Positions 37,062-46,521 of a stretch of 64,000 nucleotides of DNA are shown piece after piece. The notes under the pieces are model-generated. The model was not told the DNA's origin. It made no database searches and saw nothing but the letters and a program-made list of their open reading frames with translations. Position numbers and translations under genes: made by a program. The stretch is taken from positions 1-64,000 of the forward strand of contig JABIVD010000027.1 of the NCBI GenBank assembly GCA_018667335.1, written 5' to 3'. Source of the stretch: Rhodospirillaceae bacterium (lineage in GTDB: Bacteria > Pseudomonadota > Alphaproteobacteria > UBA6615). How positions within the stretch are numbered: the stretch's first letter is position 1; each line of letters starts with the position of its first letter.

Positions 37062-38066
37062 ATGCGACTGAACCGAATTCTCATGAGAGGGTTGCTCGCA
37101 CTCCCGCTCTTGCTCATGGCGGGCACAGCGACCGCGCAAACCACCGCAACCGCGCAATCCGAAGACGCACGGTTTCTCACCTGGCTCGAAGGACTGCGCG
37201 CGGATGCGCTGGCCAGCGGCATCAGTCAGGGCACGTTGGACCGCAGCCTCGTCGACGTGACGCCGATCCCGCGGATCATCGAACTCGACCGCCATCAGCC
37301 GGAATCCACGGTCACTTTCGAGAAATATCAGGCACGCATCGTCAACGCCACGCGCATCAGGATTGGGCGCGCGCAGCTCGCGAAGCACCGCGCGCTCCTG
37401 GATGAAATCGGCGAAAAGTTCGGCGTGCAGCCCCGCTTCGTCGTCGCCTTGTGGGGGATCGAGACGAATTTCGGCCAGTTCACCGGCGGGTTCCCGGTCG
37501 TCGATGCGCTTGCGACCCTCGCCTATGACGGGCGGCGCAGCAAATATTTCCGGGGCGAATTGCTGAAGGCGCTGCAGATCCTCGAGGAGGGGCATATCGA
37601 GCCCGCCGAGATGAAGGGCAGTTGGGCGGGCGCCATGGGCCAGGCCCAGTTCATGCCATCGAGTTTTCTCAACTTCGCGCATGACTATAACGGCGACGGC
37701 GCCAAGGATATCTGGAACACTCAGGAAGACGTCTTCGCGTCCGCCGCAAACTACCTGAAGGGCGTCGGCTGGCGCGACGACATCACGTGGGGCCGGAAGG
37801 TGACCTTGCCGGCGAATTTCGATGCAACGCTCGTTTCCCTCGACGTCGTCAAACCGATCGGCGATTGGCAGTCCCTGGGCGTTCGGCGTGCGGACGGCAG
37901 CGATCTCCCCGGGCGCAATATCACCGCCTCGATCCTGCGACCCGGCGGCGCGGACGGCCAGGCCTTCATCATTTACGACAATTATCGCGCGATCCTGCGC
38001 TGGAACCGCTCCCACTATTTCGCCATGGCGGTCGGCCAACTGTCGGACCGAATCGCAGGCCGCTAG
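37062..38066 (+). CDS. Lytic murein transglycosylase, MltB family
   Basis: A periplasmic wall-cleaving enzyme of 334 residues. A signal peptide spans about residues 5-25 (cleavage near ATAQ). The catalytic Glu134 lies in VALWGIETNFGQFTG, and the GSWAGAMGQAQFMPSSF motif is typical. The C-terminal part is the accessory region, and no lipobox is seen, so it may be soluble. The ATG at 37062 follows ACGGAGG. It precedes rlpA by 14 bases, so both wall enzymes are probably co-expressed. Confidence 0.93.
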   Translation: MRLNRILMRGLLALPLLLMAGTATAQTTATAQSEDARFLTWLEGLRADALASGISQGTLDRSLVDVTPIPRIIELDRHQPESTVTFEKYQARIVNATRIRIGRAQLAKHRALLDEIGEKFGVQPRFVVALWGIETNFGQFTGGFPVVDALATLAYDGRRSKYFRGELLKALQILEEGHIEPAEMKGSWAGAMGQAQFMPSSFLNFAHDYNGDGAKDIWNTQEDVFASAANYLKGVGWRDDITWGRKVTLPANFDATLVSLDVVKPIGDWQSLGVRRADGSDLPGRNITASILRPGGADGQAFIIYDNYRAILRWNRSHYFAMAVGQLSDRIAGR

Positions 38067-38080
38067 GGTAGAAATAAACG

Positions 38081-39082
38081 ATGAGTGAAATCGGCTTGGA
38101 AATCAGAGGGATAACCGGCATCGGTCGCCAAATTCGACCACTGGCGCTGGCGGCCTTGTGCTGCTTCGGACTGGCGGCGTGCGCGGAAACCGAATTCCTC
38201 GTCCACACCGCGAAGCAGCTCAATGGAACGGGCAGTTCCGACGCCAAGCTCGGACGCTACAAGGTCGGCTCGCCGTACCAGATCAAGAGCGTCTGGTACT
38301 ATCCGGCAGAGGATTACGAATACGCCGAAACGGGCATCGCATCCTGGTACGGCCCGAACTTCCACGGCAAGAAAACCGCCAATGGCGAGATCTACAACCA
38401 AAACGACCTGACGGCCGCGCATCGAACACTGCCGCTCCCCAGTGCGGTGCGGGTGACCAACCTGGAGAACGGCCGTTCGATCGTTCTCCGGATCAACGAC
38501 CGTGGCCCGTTTGCGCACAGCCGAATTATCGACGTGTCGCGCCGCGGTGCCCAGCTCCTGGGGTTCGAGCGTAACGGAACCGCCAAAGTCCAGGTCGATA
38601 TCCTCGAAGTCGAGAGCCGACAGCTGAAGGTCGCGGCGATCAACGGCGGCGAACAACAGCTTCAGGTCGCGGCATCGCCGCGTGAGGCCGTCGTCTCGCA
38701 ACCGCTGCCCGCCAGCGGCGAGAGCGCCGGCGCGGCGCCGGCACCGACCGCGACACAGACAGCTGTGCGCACGGCACCCCTGGAGCCCACGCCTGCGCAA
38801 TCGACGGGCGCGCCGACACTGTCCGGCGAAGTCGAGATTCTGCCTGTGTCACCCACCGGCATCTACGTTCAGGCCGGTGCATTCTCGCGGCTGGAAAACG
38901 CGCTGCGCATGCGTGACCGGGTCTATGACATGGGGCCCACCCAAATCAGCCGGTTCGCGGTTTCGGGAAGCGAGATATACCGGGTCCGGATCGGCCCTCT
39001 CGGTACGGTCGACGTCGCCGACGCGACGCTTTCGCAGGTCCTGAATGCCGGCGTACCCGAGGCCCGGCTCATCGTCGAGTGA
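38081..39082 (+). CDS. rlpA: Septal-ring lipoprotein RlpA
   Basis: A 333-residue outer-membrane lipoprotein that acts as a lytic transglycosylase on denuded glycan. A hydrophobic segment ends in the lipobox LAAC with Cys34. The double-psi beta-barrel (about 80-170) begins ETGIASWYGPNFHGKKTANGE and includes INDRGPFAHSRIIDVS. After a Pro/Ala/Thr-rich linker, the C-terminal SPOR domain (about 255-333) starts TGIYVQAGAFSRLENA and binds septal peptidoglycan. The gene lies between mltB and a D,D-carboxypeptidase gene. Confidence 0.95.
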   Translation: MSEIGLEIRGITGIGRQIRPLALAALCCFGLAACAETEFLVHTAKQLNGTGSSDAKLGRYKVGSPYQIKSVWYYPAEDYEYAETGIASWYGPNFHGKKTANGEIYNQNDLTAAHRTLPLPSAVRVTNLENGRSIVLRINDRGPFAHSRIIDVSRRGAQLLGFERNGTAKVQVDILEVESRQLKVAAINGGEQQLQVAASPREAVVSQPLPASGESAGAAPAPTATQTAVRTAPLEPTPAQSTGAPTLSGEVEILPVSPTGIYVQAGAFSRLENALRMRDRVYDMGPTQISRFAVSGSEIYRVRIGPLGTVDVADATLSQVLNAGVPEARLIVE

Positions 39083-39158
39083 CCGCGTGACATCATTCCG
39101 TCGCAATCACCCGTATAGTTGCGCCGTACGTTCCACCCGCACACGTGAACTCACCGCC

Positions 39159-40352
39159 ATGAACCGCACAGTCCGCCGCATTCGTTACGCATTCCTGGCC
39201 CTGACGGCTCTGGCTCTCGTCGCGCCGGCCACCATCGCGCCAACCCACGCCGCACCGCCGACGTTTCAGACCACGGCGCGCCAGGCAGTCCTGATCGATT
39301 TCGATACCGGCGCGGTGCTCTTCGAGAAAAATTCCGACGCTCCGATGTTCCCCGCTTCGATGAGCAAAATCATGACATCGGTGCTCGTTTTTGACGAATT
39401 ACGCGCCGGACGCCTGCAACTCGACAGCACGTTCCGTGTGTCGGAAAAGGCATGGCGCATGGGCGGGTCGAAGATGTTCGTGGGGGCGAACGACGAGATC
39501 GAGATCGAGGACCTGCTGCGCGGCGTCATCGTGCAGTCCGGCAATGATGCATCGATCGTGATCGCCGAAGGCATCGCAGGCAGCGAAGAGGCCTTTGCCG
39601 AACAGATGACCGCGCGGGCGACCGAAATTGGCCTGACCGGCACCCAGTTCCGCAACGCCACGGGCTGGCCGGATCCGGAGCATTTCACCACGGCACGCGA
39701 TTTGGCCATGCTGGCCATGTTCCTGATCCGTGAGTATCCCGAGTTCTACGGTCTGTATTCGGAGCGGGAGTTCACCTACGGCAAAAGCCTCGACGGCAAG
39801 CCGATCACCCAGGGAAACCGCAATCCGCTGCTCTACAAGGCGGTCGGGGCGGACGGGCTCAAGACCGGACACACGGAAGCCGCCGGTTTTGGTCTGACGG
39901 CCTCCGCCGTGCGCAACGATCGTCGCCTGGTCATGGTGATCAATGGCCTCAACAGCGTGCGGGCACGCAGTTCCGAGTCCGAACGCCTGCTCAACTGGGG
40001 CTTCCGGGTCTTCGACAATTACCGGCTGTTCGAAGCGGGAGAGACTGTCGAGGAAGCAAAAGTCTGGCTCGGGGATGCCGGGTTCGTGCCTCTCGTGATC
40101 GAAGACGCCCTGGCCGTGACCATCCCGAAATCCTCGCGCCGCGGGATGCGCGTCAAGGTATTGTATGAAAGTCCGCTCCCAGCGCCGATCAGCGCCGGGG
40201 TCGAGGTCGCGCGGATCGAGGTCACGGCACCGGATATGGAGCCGATCTCGCGCCCGCTCAAAACCGCCGGAGAAGTGGGCCAACTCGCCTTTTTCGGCCG
40301 CATCACGAGCGCCATCAACTTCATTATCTTCGGTGCGTCCTCGGGCGGTTGA
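39159..40352 (+). CDS. D-alanyl-D-alanine carboxypeptidase (PBP5/6 family)
   Basis: A periplasmic penicillin-binding protein of 397 residues that trims pentapeptides. A signal peptide (about 10-31, ending THAA) precedes the S11 peptidase domain. Catalytic motifs are SMSK (Ser67, Lys70), SGN in VQSGNDASIV, and KTG in DGLKTGHTEAAG. A C-terminal PBP5-like domain and a final amphipathic or hydrophobic segment for membrane attachment complete it. The ATG at 39159 is the natural start of the signal peptide. Confidence 0.94.
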   Translation: MNRTVRRIRYAFLALTALALVAPATIAPTHAAPPTFQTTARQAVLIDFDTGAVLFEKNSDAPMFPASMSKIMTSVLVFDELRAGRLQLDSTFRVSEKAWRMGGSKMFVGANDEIEIEDLLRGVIVQSGNDASIVIAEGIAGSEEAFAEQMTARATEIGLTGTQFRNATGWPDPEHFTTARDLAMLAMFLIREYPEFYGLYSEREFTYGKSLDGKPITQGNRNPLLYKAVGADGLKTGHTEAAGFGLTASAVRNDRRLVMVINGLNSVRARSSESERLLNWGFRVFDNYRLFEAGETVEEAKVWLGDAGFVPLVIEDALAVTIPKSSRRGMRVKVLYESPLPAPISAGVEVARIEVTAPDMEPISRPLKTAGEVGQLAFFGRITSAINFIIFGASSGG

Positions 40353-40384
40353 CGCGACCCGCGCCGCATGTGACATCTGCCCGT

Positions 40385-41059
40385 ATGAATGCGATCCAGC
40401 AACGCGGCAAGTTCATCACATTTGAAGGCGGGGAAGGGGCCGGCAAGACGACCCAGATTGCCCGCCTGGCCGACCGTCTGGACGCGCTCGATATTCCCAC
40501 CATCACGACGCGCGAACCCGGGGGTGCGCCGGGCGCGGATTCCATCCGATCCCTGCTTGTGTCGGGCGCAACCGACAAATGGGACCCGGTCAGCGAAGTG
40601 CTGCTGCTCTATGCCGCCCGGCGCGAACATCTGAACCAGACGATTCGCCCGGCACTGGACCGGGGGGCATGGGTCCTGTGTGACCGGTTTGCGGACTCCA
40701 CAATGGCCTATCAGGGCTACGGCCACGGGATTTCCAGGGACTTCATCCGCACTGTGCACGACGAGGTGGTTGGAACATTCAATCCGGATCTGACGCTGAT
40801 CCTCGATATCCCGGTGGATATAGGAGTTGGACGGGCTGTTTCGCGCAACACCAGTACCCGGAGCGGGGAAGACCGCTTCGAGAGGATGGACAAGTCGTTC
40901 CATGAGCGGCTGCGTGAGGGTTTCCTCGACATCGCGGCCGGTGCACCGGAGCGGATCACGGTGATCGATGCCGACTCTTCACCGGAAGTCGTCACGAGCA
41001 CCGTCTGGCAAACCGTATCTGCCAAATTCGATCTCAACGCGCAGGCAACACCCGCATGA
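40385..41059 (+). CDS. tmk: Thymidylate kinase
   Basis: Phosphorylates dTMP to dTDP. The P-loop GGEGAGKT is at residues 15-22, and the DRF motif occurs in LCDRFADSTMAYQGYG. The lid region RSGEDRFERMD is typical. The ATG at 40385 gives 224 residues; the frame is open upstream without homology. The stop overlaps the holB start (ATGA at 41056-41059), a standard tmk-holB coupling. Confidence 0.97.
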   Translation: MNAIQQRGKFITFEGGEGAGKTTQIARLADRLDALDIPTITTREPGGAPGADSIRSLLVSGATDKWDPVSEVLLLYAARREHLNQTIRPALDRGAWVLCDRFADSTMAYQGYGHGISRDFIRTVHDEVVGTFNPDLTLILDIPVDIGVGRAVSRNTSTRSGEDRFERMDKSFHERLREGFLDIAAGAPERITVIDADSSPEVVTSTVWQTVSAKFDLNAQATPA

Positions 41060-42093
41060 GCGACGAACTGATCGAACGCATCGAGCGGCCGCGGCTCGAG
41101 ACCGGTTCGCTGATTGGCCATGCGGCCGCACGGCAAACCCTCGTTCAGGCCCGAAACACCGGGCGTTTGGCCCATGCCTGGTTGATGACCGGCCCGGCCG
41201 GGATCGGCAAGGCAACTCTCGCATGGCGTTTCGCGCGTCTGGTGCTGGCGGCCCCGGATGCCGCGGTTTCGGACGACGACATCGAAACCGATCCCACCCA
41301 TCCCGACGTGCGCAAGATCATCGCCGGCGCCCATCCCGATTGCCGCCTGATCCGGCGTAGCATGACCAAACGGTCGCCATATCGCTTCCGGACCGAGATT
41401 TCGGTCGAGGACATCCGCGATTCCAGCACGTTTCTGCACCATACGGCCGCGATGAGCGATTGGCGCTGCCTCATCGTCGACGCCGCCGACGAGATGAACC
41501 TCAACGCCCAGAACGCTCTTCTCAAGGTCCTGGAAGAGCCGCCGCCGCGCACCCTGATCCTGCTGATCGCGCACGCGCCGTCGCGCCTGTTGCCGACGAT
41601 CCGCTCGCGCTGCCGGACATTGCCCCTGCATCCGTTACACACGGAACAGGTCGCGGAGGTCATGGCGCGCACCGGAAGTGAGCTGTCTCCCGATGAAATG
41701 CAGATCATTTCCGATATTTCGGGCGGATCACCCGGCAAGGCGATCGATTTGGCGCGGGCGGGCGGGCTTGAGCTCTACCAGGATCTGTCCCAGCTGGTCG
41801 AAAACCTGCCGAATATCGACACCGAGCAGCTTCACATCACGTCGGACAAATTCGCCGGTGCAGCCGGGGAGGCCGGGTATCGCACGTTCCTGGAAATCCT
41901 GAACTGGTGGATGCTGCGCCGAATTCGCACCGACGCCACATCCGGGGCGGGTGGCAGCGCGCTTGAGCGCTGGCTGAAAGCATGGGAGAACATCAACGAG
42001 TTGACGACCCGCGCCGACAGCGTGAACCTCGACCGCAAACAAGTTGTTCTGAATACGTTTTTCGAACTTTCAGCCGCCGCGAAAGCGGCATAA
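41056..42093 (+). CDS. holB: DNA polymerase III subunit delta prime
   Basis: A subunit of the clamp loader. The AAA+ module includes the P-loop-like GPAGIGKATLAWR, VDAADEMNLNAQNALLKVLEEPP, and the SRC motif in TIRSRCRTLPLHP. The collar region follows. 345 residues is normal for alphaproteobacterial HolB. It overlaps tmk by four bases. Confidence 0.96.
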   Translation: MSDELIERIERPRLETGSLIGHAAARQTLVQARNTGRLAHAWLMTGPAGIGKATLAWRFARLVLAAPDAAVSDDDIETDPTHPDVRKIIAGAHPDCRLIRRSMTKRSPYRFRTEISVEDIRDSSTFLHHTAAMSDWRCLIVDAADEMNLNAQNALLKVLEEPPPRTLILLIAHAPSRLLPTIRSRCRTLPLHPLHTEQVAEVMARTGSELSPDEMQIISDISGGSPGKAIDLARAGGLELYQDLSQLVENLPNIDTEQLHITSDKFAGAAGEAGYRTFLEILNWWMLRRIRTDATSGAGGSALERWLKAWENINELTTRADSVNLDRKQVVLNTFFELSAAAKAA

Positions 42094-42119
42094 CGAACAG
42101 CCCCGATGAACGGACCCCG

Positions 42120-42368
42120 ATGACCGGATTGAAGACATTCCTGCTGCGATATCTGACGCCGCTGACCTACATGATGTGGGTTGTCATCATTATCGGGATG
42201 GTCGACCATTTTTTCCTCGAGCCGCGTGGTCAGGCGGTTCTGCCCCCGGTCGTATTCGATTGGCTCCTGATCGTGATGTGGCCGTTGCTTGCGGCGGTCT
42301 GGTTTGGCAATAAGGAAGCCGAGCGGCTCAAGGCCCTGAAGCGGGCCGAAACACCGACCGAAGAGTAA
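42120..42368 (+). CDS. Small two-helix membrane protein, unknown
   Basis: An 82-residue protein that I do not recognise. Two hydrophobic helices (about 12-29 and 43-62) are joined by a short polar loop holding EPRGQAVLPP. The C-terminal 20 residues are charged (KEAERLKALKRAETPTEE). The ATG at 42120 is 26 bases after holB and the gene ends 45 bases before metG on the same strand, so it is probably co-transcribed with both. The context says nothing specific about its role. Confidence 0.7.
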   Translation: MTGLKTFLLRYLTPLTYMMWVVIIIGMVDHFFLEPRGQAVLPPVVFDWLLIVMWPLLAAVWFGNKEAERLKALKRAETPTEE

Positions 42369-42413
42369 ACACGTTCAACGACGCGTAACCCTGGCACTCG
42401 AAAGACCATCACC

Positions 42414-43970
42414 GTGGCATCAAGCCCGTACTACCTGACAACGCCGATCTACTACGTGAATGATCGGCCCCATATCGGCCACGCCTACACGACCTTGGCG
42501 TGCGATGTGCTGGCGCGCTTCAAGCGGCTGGACGGTTTTGACGTGCATTTCCTCACGGGAACCGATGAACACGGGCAAAAGGTCGAGAAATCAGCCCAAA
42601 AAGCAGGTGTCGACCCCCAGGCATTCACCGACAAGGTGAGCCAAAACTTCCGCCGTATGGCGGAGGACATGAATTTTTCAAACGACGACTTCATCCGCAC
42701 CACCGAAGAGCGCCACATCCGGTCCGCGCAGGCCATCTGGCAGGCGATCAAGGACAACGGCGACATCTATCTGGGAAGCTATTCGGGCTGGTACGCCGTG
42801 CGCGACGAGGCCTTCTATGCCGAATCCGAGCTCGAGGAGAACGCCGAAGGCCAGAAAATTGCTCCGGCCTCCGGTGCCGAGGTCGAATGGGTCGAGGAGC
42901 CGAGCTACTTCTTCGATTTGTCGAAATGGCAGCAGCCACTGCTCGATTTCTATGACGCGAATCCCGATTTCATCGGTCCCGATACCCGGCGCAATGAGGT
43001 CGTCAGCTTCGTCGAAGGCGGGCTGAAGGATCTCTCGATCAGCCGGACCAGCTTCAAATGGGGCATTCCCGTGCCCGACGACCCCGACCACATCATGTAT
43101 GTGTGGCTCGATGCGCTGACGAACTACATCACTGCCGTCGGCTATCCCGACGAAGAAAATCCCGACTATTCAAAGTTTTGGCCTGCTGACCTTCACATGG
43201 TGGGCAAGGATATCGTGCGCTTTCACGCGGTCTATTGGCCGGCGTTCCTGATGGCCGCCGGGCTGGCGCCGCCAAAGCGGGTCTATGCCCATGGCTGGTT
43301 GCTGAACAAGGGCGAGAAAATGTCCAAATCCCTGGGCAACGTGGTGTTGCCCGAGGATCTGGTGGCCCAGTACGGGCTGGATCCCGTGCGCTACTATCTG
43401 TTGCGCGAGGTCCCCTTCGGCAATGACGGCTATATCAGCCACGAGACCATGGTCTCGCGGATCAACAGCGACCTGGCGAACGATATCGGCAATCTGGCGC
43501 AGCGTTCCCTGTCCATGATCGCCAAGAACTGTGACGGCGTGGTGCCGGAACCCGGCGCGTTCACAGCCGATGACGACAAGCTGCTCGCGTCGGCGGCGGG
43601 TGTGCTTGAGAAGGTGCGCACGGAATTCGATCAGCAGGCCTTCCACCGCGGACTCGAGGCAATCTGGCAGGTCGTCGGCGACGCCAACCGCTACGTGGAT
43701 GCGCAAGCCCCGTGGGCGCTGCGCAAGACCGACCCGCCACGCATGGGCACGGTCCTCTACGTTCTGGCCGAGACGATCCGCCATCTGGCGCTTTTGATTC
43801 AACCCGTGATGCCGGAATCGGCCGCCAACATGCTGGACCAGCTCGGTATTTCTCCCGATGCGCGCAGTTTTGCGCACTACGGGCCCGACCATGCGCTTAC
43901 CCCGGGGACGGCTTTGCCGAAACCGAGCCCGGTGTTCCCGCGCTATGTCGATGAAGAGACCGCGGACTGA
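42414..43970 (+). CDS. metG: Methionyl-tRNA synthetase
   Basis: Charges tRNA-Met. The class I signatures HIGH (residues 20-23) and KMSKS (302-306) are intact. The insertion lacks the four-cysteine zinc knuckle, so this is the short, zinc-free type; at 518 residues it also lacks the C-terminal tRNA-binding domain. The start is GTG at 42414. No SAM or T-box leader was seen upstream. Confidence 0.97.
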   Translation: MASSPYYLTTPIYYVNDRPHIGHAYTTLACDVLARFKRLDGFDVHFLTGTDEHGQKVEKSAQKAGVDPQAFTDKVSQNFRRMAEDMNFSNDDFIRTTEERHIRSAQAIWQAIKDNGDIYLGSYSGWYAVRDEAFYAESELEENAEGQKIAPASGAEVEWVEEPSYFFDLSKWQQPLLDFYDANPDFIGPDTRRNEVVSFVEGGLKDLSISRTSFKWGIPVPDDPDHIMYVWLDALTNYITAVGYPDEENPDYSKFWPADLHMVGKDIVRFHAVYWPAFLMAAGLAPPKRVYAHGWLLNKGEKMSKSLGNVVLPEDLVAQYGLDPVRYYLLREVPFGNDGYISHETMVSRINSDLANDIGNLAQRSLSMIAKNCDGVVPEPGAFTADDDKLLASAAGVLEKVRTEFDQQAFHRGLEAIWQVVGDANRYVDAQAPWALRKTDPPRMGTVLYVLAETIRHLALLIQPVMPESAANMLDQLGISPDARSFAHYGPDHALTPGTALPKPSPVFPRYVDEETAD

Positions 43971-43975
43971 ACCCC

Positions 43976-44776
43976 ATGCTGGTCGACAGTCACTGCCATC
44001 TGGATTTCGAGGATTTCGGCGAAGAGGTCGCTGACGTGGTCGCGCGTGCCCGGGACGCTGGTGTCGGCACGATGGTCTCGATATCGACCCACCTCAGCCG
44101 GTTTGAGGGCGTTAAAGCCGTTGCCGAGCGTTTCGATGACGTCTGGTGCAGCGTCGGCGTGCATCCGCACCATGCGGGCGAGGAGGGGCAGGAGACGCCC
44201 GACCGTCTGATCGAACTCGCCGCCCATCCGCGGGTCGTCGGCATTGGCGAGTCCGGGCTCGATTACTACTACGACCACAGCCCGCGTGATCGCCAGCAGA
44301 TCAGCTTCCGCGCCCACATCGCGGCGGCCCGCGAGACCGGCCTGCCGTTGATCGTGCACGCCCGCGACGCCGACACGGAAACCGCCGATATCCTCCGTGA
44401 TGAGATGGGCAAGGGCGCCTTCACCGGCGTCATGCATTGCTTCTCCAGCGGGCGCGGCCTGGCCGAGGCGGCGCTGGATCTGGGCATGTATGTGAGCTTT
44501 TCCGGCATTTTGACGTTCAAGAACGCCGAGGAGCTGCGGGAAATCGCACGCGATGTGCCCGAAGACCGGTTGCTGGTCGAGACCGACGCGCCATTTCTGG
44601 CGCCGGTGCCAAATCGTGGCCAGCGCAACGAGCCGGCTTACGTGGTCCACACCGCGGAAACCCTCGCCGCAGTGAAGGGGCTGGAGGTCGCGGACCTGCA
44701 CGACAGGACCAGCGAGAACTTCTTTCGCCTGTTCTCCCGCGCCGAGCCCCCGGCAAAACGGCCCGGCGCCGCATGA
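43976..44776 (+). CDS. TatD family metal-dependent deoxyribonuclease
   Basis: A 266-residue TIM-barrel hydrolase of the TatD/YcfH group. Metal ligands are in VDSHCHLDF, the GIGESGLDYYY glutamate, PLIVHARDA, MHCFSSG, and VETDAPFLAPVP. It is linked to metG and the MBL gene as in many Alphaproteobacteria; its stop overlaps the next gene (ATGA). Confidence 0.95.
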   Translation: MLVDSHCHLDFEDFGEEVADVVARARDAGVGTMVSISTHLSRFEGVKAVAERFDDVWCSVGVHPHHAGEEGQETPDRLIELAAHPRVVGIGESGLDYYYDHSPRDRQQISFRAHIAAARETGLPLIVHARDADTETADILRDEMGKGAFTGVMHCFSSGRGLAEAALDLGMYVSFSGILTFKNAEELREIARDVPEDRLLVETDAPFLAPVPNRGQRNEPAYVVHTAETLAAVKGLEVADLHDRTSENFFRLFSRAEPPAKRPGAA

Positions 44777-45549
44777 AAATAACGCTTCTCGGATGCGGCA
44801 GCTCGGGCGGCACCCCCTTGCTGGGGCCCGACGGATGGGCCGATATCGACCGCGACGACCCGCGCAACCTGCGCCGGCGGCCATCGATCATCGTCGAGAC
44901 CGATAACACCCGGATTCTGGTCGATACATCTCCCGATATGCGCGCCCAGCTCCTCGATGCCGACGTCTGGCAGGTCGACGCGATCCTGTTCACCCATGCC
45001 CATGCGGATCATGTGAACGGTATCGACGATATCCGCACGCTGAATTATCACAAGGGCGGCGCACTCGACGCCTTCGCCAGCGCGCAGACCCTCGACATCC
45101 TGCAGGAACGCTTCGGGTATATTTTCGAGCCATACCGGGATGTTAACCCGCAATTCTGGAGGCCATGCCTCAACCCGAAGGTGATCGACGGGCCGTTCAT
45201 GATCGGCGACATCGAAATTCAGCCATTCGCGCAGGAACATGGCCGAATGCCGTCACTCGGATTCAGGTTCGGCCCGTTCGCCTACTCGACCGATGTCAAA
45301 ACCCTGCCCGAAGAGGCATTCGAGCTGCTCGACGGCATCGAGGTCTGGATCGTCGACGCGTTGAGCGAGAATCCCCATCCGACCCACAGTCATGTGGACC
45401 AGACCCTCGACTGGATCACACGGGTGGGCTCCAAACGCGCAGTTCTGACCCATCTCAGTCACCGCACCGACTACGCGCGCCTCGCCGCCAGGTTGCCCGC
45501 AGGTGTCGAGCCAGGGATAGATGGAATGGTGATCCGCATTCCCGAATGA
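44773..45549 (+). CDS. MBL-fold phosphodiesterase-like hydrolase (PhnP-related)
   Basis: A 258-residue metallo-beta-lactamase-fold enzyme. It opens KITLLGCGSSGGTPLLG and carries THAHADHVNG, the HxHxDH dimetal motif. Late ligands are in the EHG, TDVK and THLSH segments. Relatives are phosphodiesterases such as PhnP. It overlaps tatD by four bases, forming a metG-tatD-MBL unit common in this class. The real substrate is unknown. Confidence 0.9.
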   Translation: MKITLLGCGSSGGTPLLGPDGWADIDRDDPRNLRRRPSIIVETDNTRILVDTSPDMRAQLLDADVWQVDAILFTHAHADHVNGIDDIRTLNYHKGGALDAFASAQTLDILQERFGYIFEPYRDVNPQFWRPCLNPKVIDGPFMIGDIEIQPFAQEHGRMPSLGFRFGPFAYSTDVKTLPEEAFELLDGIEVWIVDALSENPHPTHSHVDQTLDWITRVGSKRAVLTHLSHRTDYARLAARLPAGVEPGIDGMVIRIPE

Positions 45550-45553
45550 TGTG

Positions 45554-45579
45554 ACGGGAAGGGGGTTCGCCCTGCCCGT
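45554..45579 (+). terminator. Hairpin after the MBL gene
   Basis: ACGGG...CCCGT encloses AGGG/CCCT with one A-G mismatch and a GGTTCG loop (45554-45579). It begins five bases after the stop. No T-tract follows directly, so termination is unproven. Confidence 0.35.
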
Positions 45580-45637
45580 GTAAGGCTTTAGGCTGGCATA
45601 CAACTGAGATCAGAGACCAAGCAGAAGAGTGAAGATC

Positions 45638-46348
45638 ATGGAACGAGAAATCATCTACGTCGGCGACCCGATGTGCTCCTGGTGCTGGGGGTTTTCGCCC
45701 GTTTTGCAGAAGATCGTAGAAAAATACGGCGAGACCGCGCCGATGCGGCTTGTCGTCGGCGGGCTGCACGCCTTCGACACTGACCCGATGAGTGACGAGT
45801 ACAAGGCCCAGATCAAGCATCATTGGGAACAGGTCGCGGAAGCCACCGGACAGGCCTTCAACTACGCATTTTTTGACCGCGAGGGCTTCGTACTCGACAC
45901 CGAGCCGGCCTGCCGGGCCTCTGTCGTCGTGCGCAACATGAAACCCGAAGCGCTGCTGTCCTTCTACGAACGTATCCACAAGGGCTACTACGTCGAGGAT
46001 ACGGACACGACGAAGCTCGAGACCTTCCTCGATTACGCGGCCAAGGAAGACATCGACGCTGCGGCGTTCACCGCGGCATTCGAATCCGAAGAAACCCGGC
46101 AGGAAACCATCAGTGACTTTGCATGGTGCCAGCAGTCCGGCGTCACCGGGTTTCCAACTGTTGTGCTGCGCGAGGAAGAAACGCTGGCCGCACTCAGTGT
46201 GGGGTATCAACCGTTCGACAGCCTAGAGCCGATTCTCGATGCCTGGGTCTCGGGCGAGATGAGCGTCAAGGCGCAGGTCGAGGCGGCCGCCGCCGAACAG
46301 GCAGCGAATGACGACGAGGATGCGACGCCACCCGAAACGAAGCACTAG
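45638..46348 (+). CDS. DsbA family protein with CSWC motif
   Basis: A cytoplasmic thioredoxin-fold protein of 236 residues. The redox motif lies in YVGDPMCSWCWGFSP near residues 7-21. A helical insertion follows. The cis-proline region is QQSGVTGFPTVVL. There is no signal peptide. The C-terminal 25 residues are Ala/Glu/Asp-rich and probably disordered. The ATG at 45638 is preferred, although a GTG at 45629 is in frame. No partner DsbB-like protein is next to it. Confidence 0.86.
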   Translation: MEREIIYVGDPMCSWCWGFSPVLQKIVEKYGETAPMRLVVGGLHAFDTDPMSDEYKAQIKHHWEQVAEATGQAFNYAFFDREGFVLDTEPACRASVVVRNMKPEALLSFYERIHKGYYVEDTDTTKLETFLDYAAKEDIDAAAFTAAFESEETRQETISDFAWCQQSGVTGFPTVVLREEETLAALSVGYQPFDSLEPILDAWVSGEMSVKAQVEAAAAEQAANDDEDATPPETKH

Positions 46349-46439
46349 GAGCCCGCCGGCGGGGATGAGTCTTATTGATCAACTGATAAATTAGCTTGAG
46401 GGTTTGGGGTTGCAGCTATCTATGCCGCCACAACTCGGC

Positions 46440-46515
46440 GCTGCGGCACTTAAGGCATTGCTTTAAATCATAGTATACTATTTAACATAATATATATTAT
46501 GCGTATAACTGATAT
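46440..46515. other. AT-rich island with two perfect palindromes
   Basis: This stretch lies between two converging genes and is far richer in A/T than its surroundings. It contains ATAGTATACTAT (46470-46481) and CATAATATATATTATG (46486-46501), both perfect palindromes, four bases apart. The TTTAAAT and TTTAAC runs add to the bias. There is no open frame. It could be a bidirectional terminator, a nucleoid-protein site, or a remnant of inserted DNA. Confidence 0.7.
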
Positions 46516-46521
46516 TGGCTC

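Noticed and set aside
42369-42413. SAM riboswitch or T-box before metG
   Set aside because: The gap is only 45 bases, too short, and lacks conserved elements.
46352-46363. CCCGCCGGCGGG palindrome after the DsbA-family gene as a terminator
   Set aside because: With a minimal loop only four base pairs remain, and no T-tract follows.
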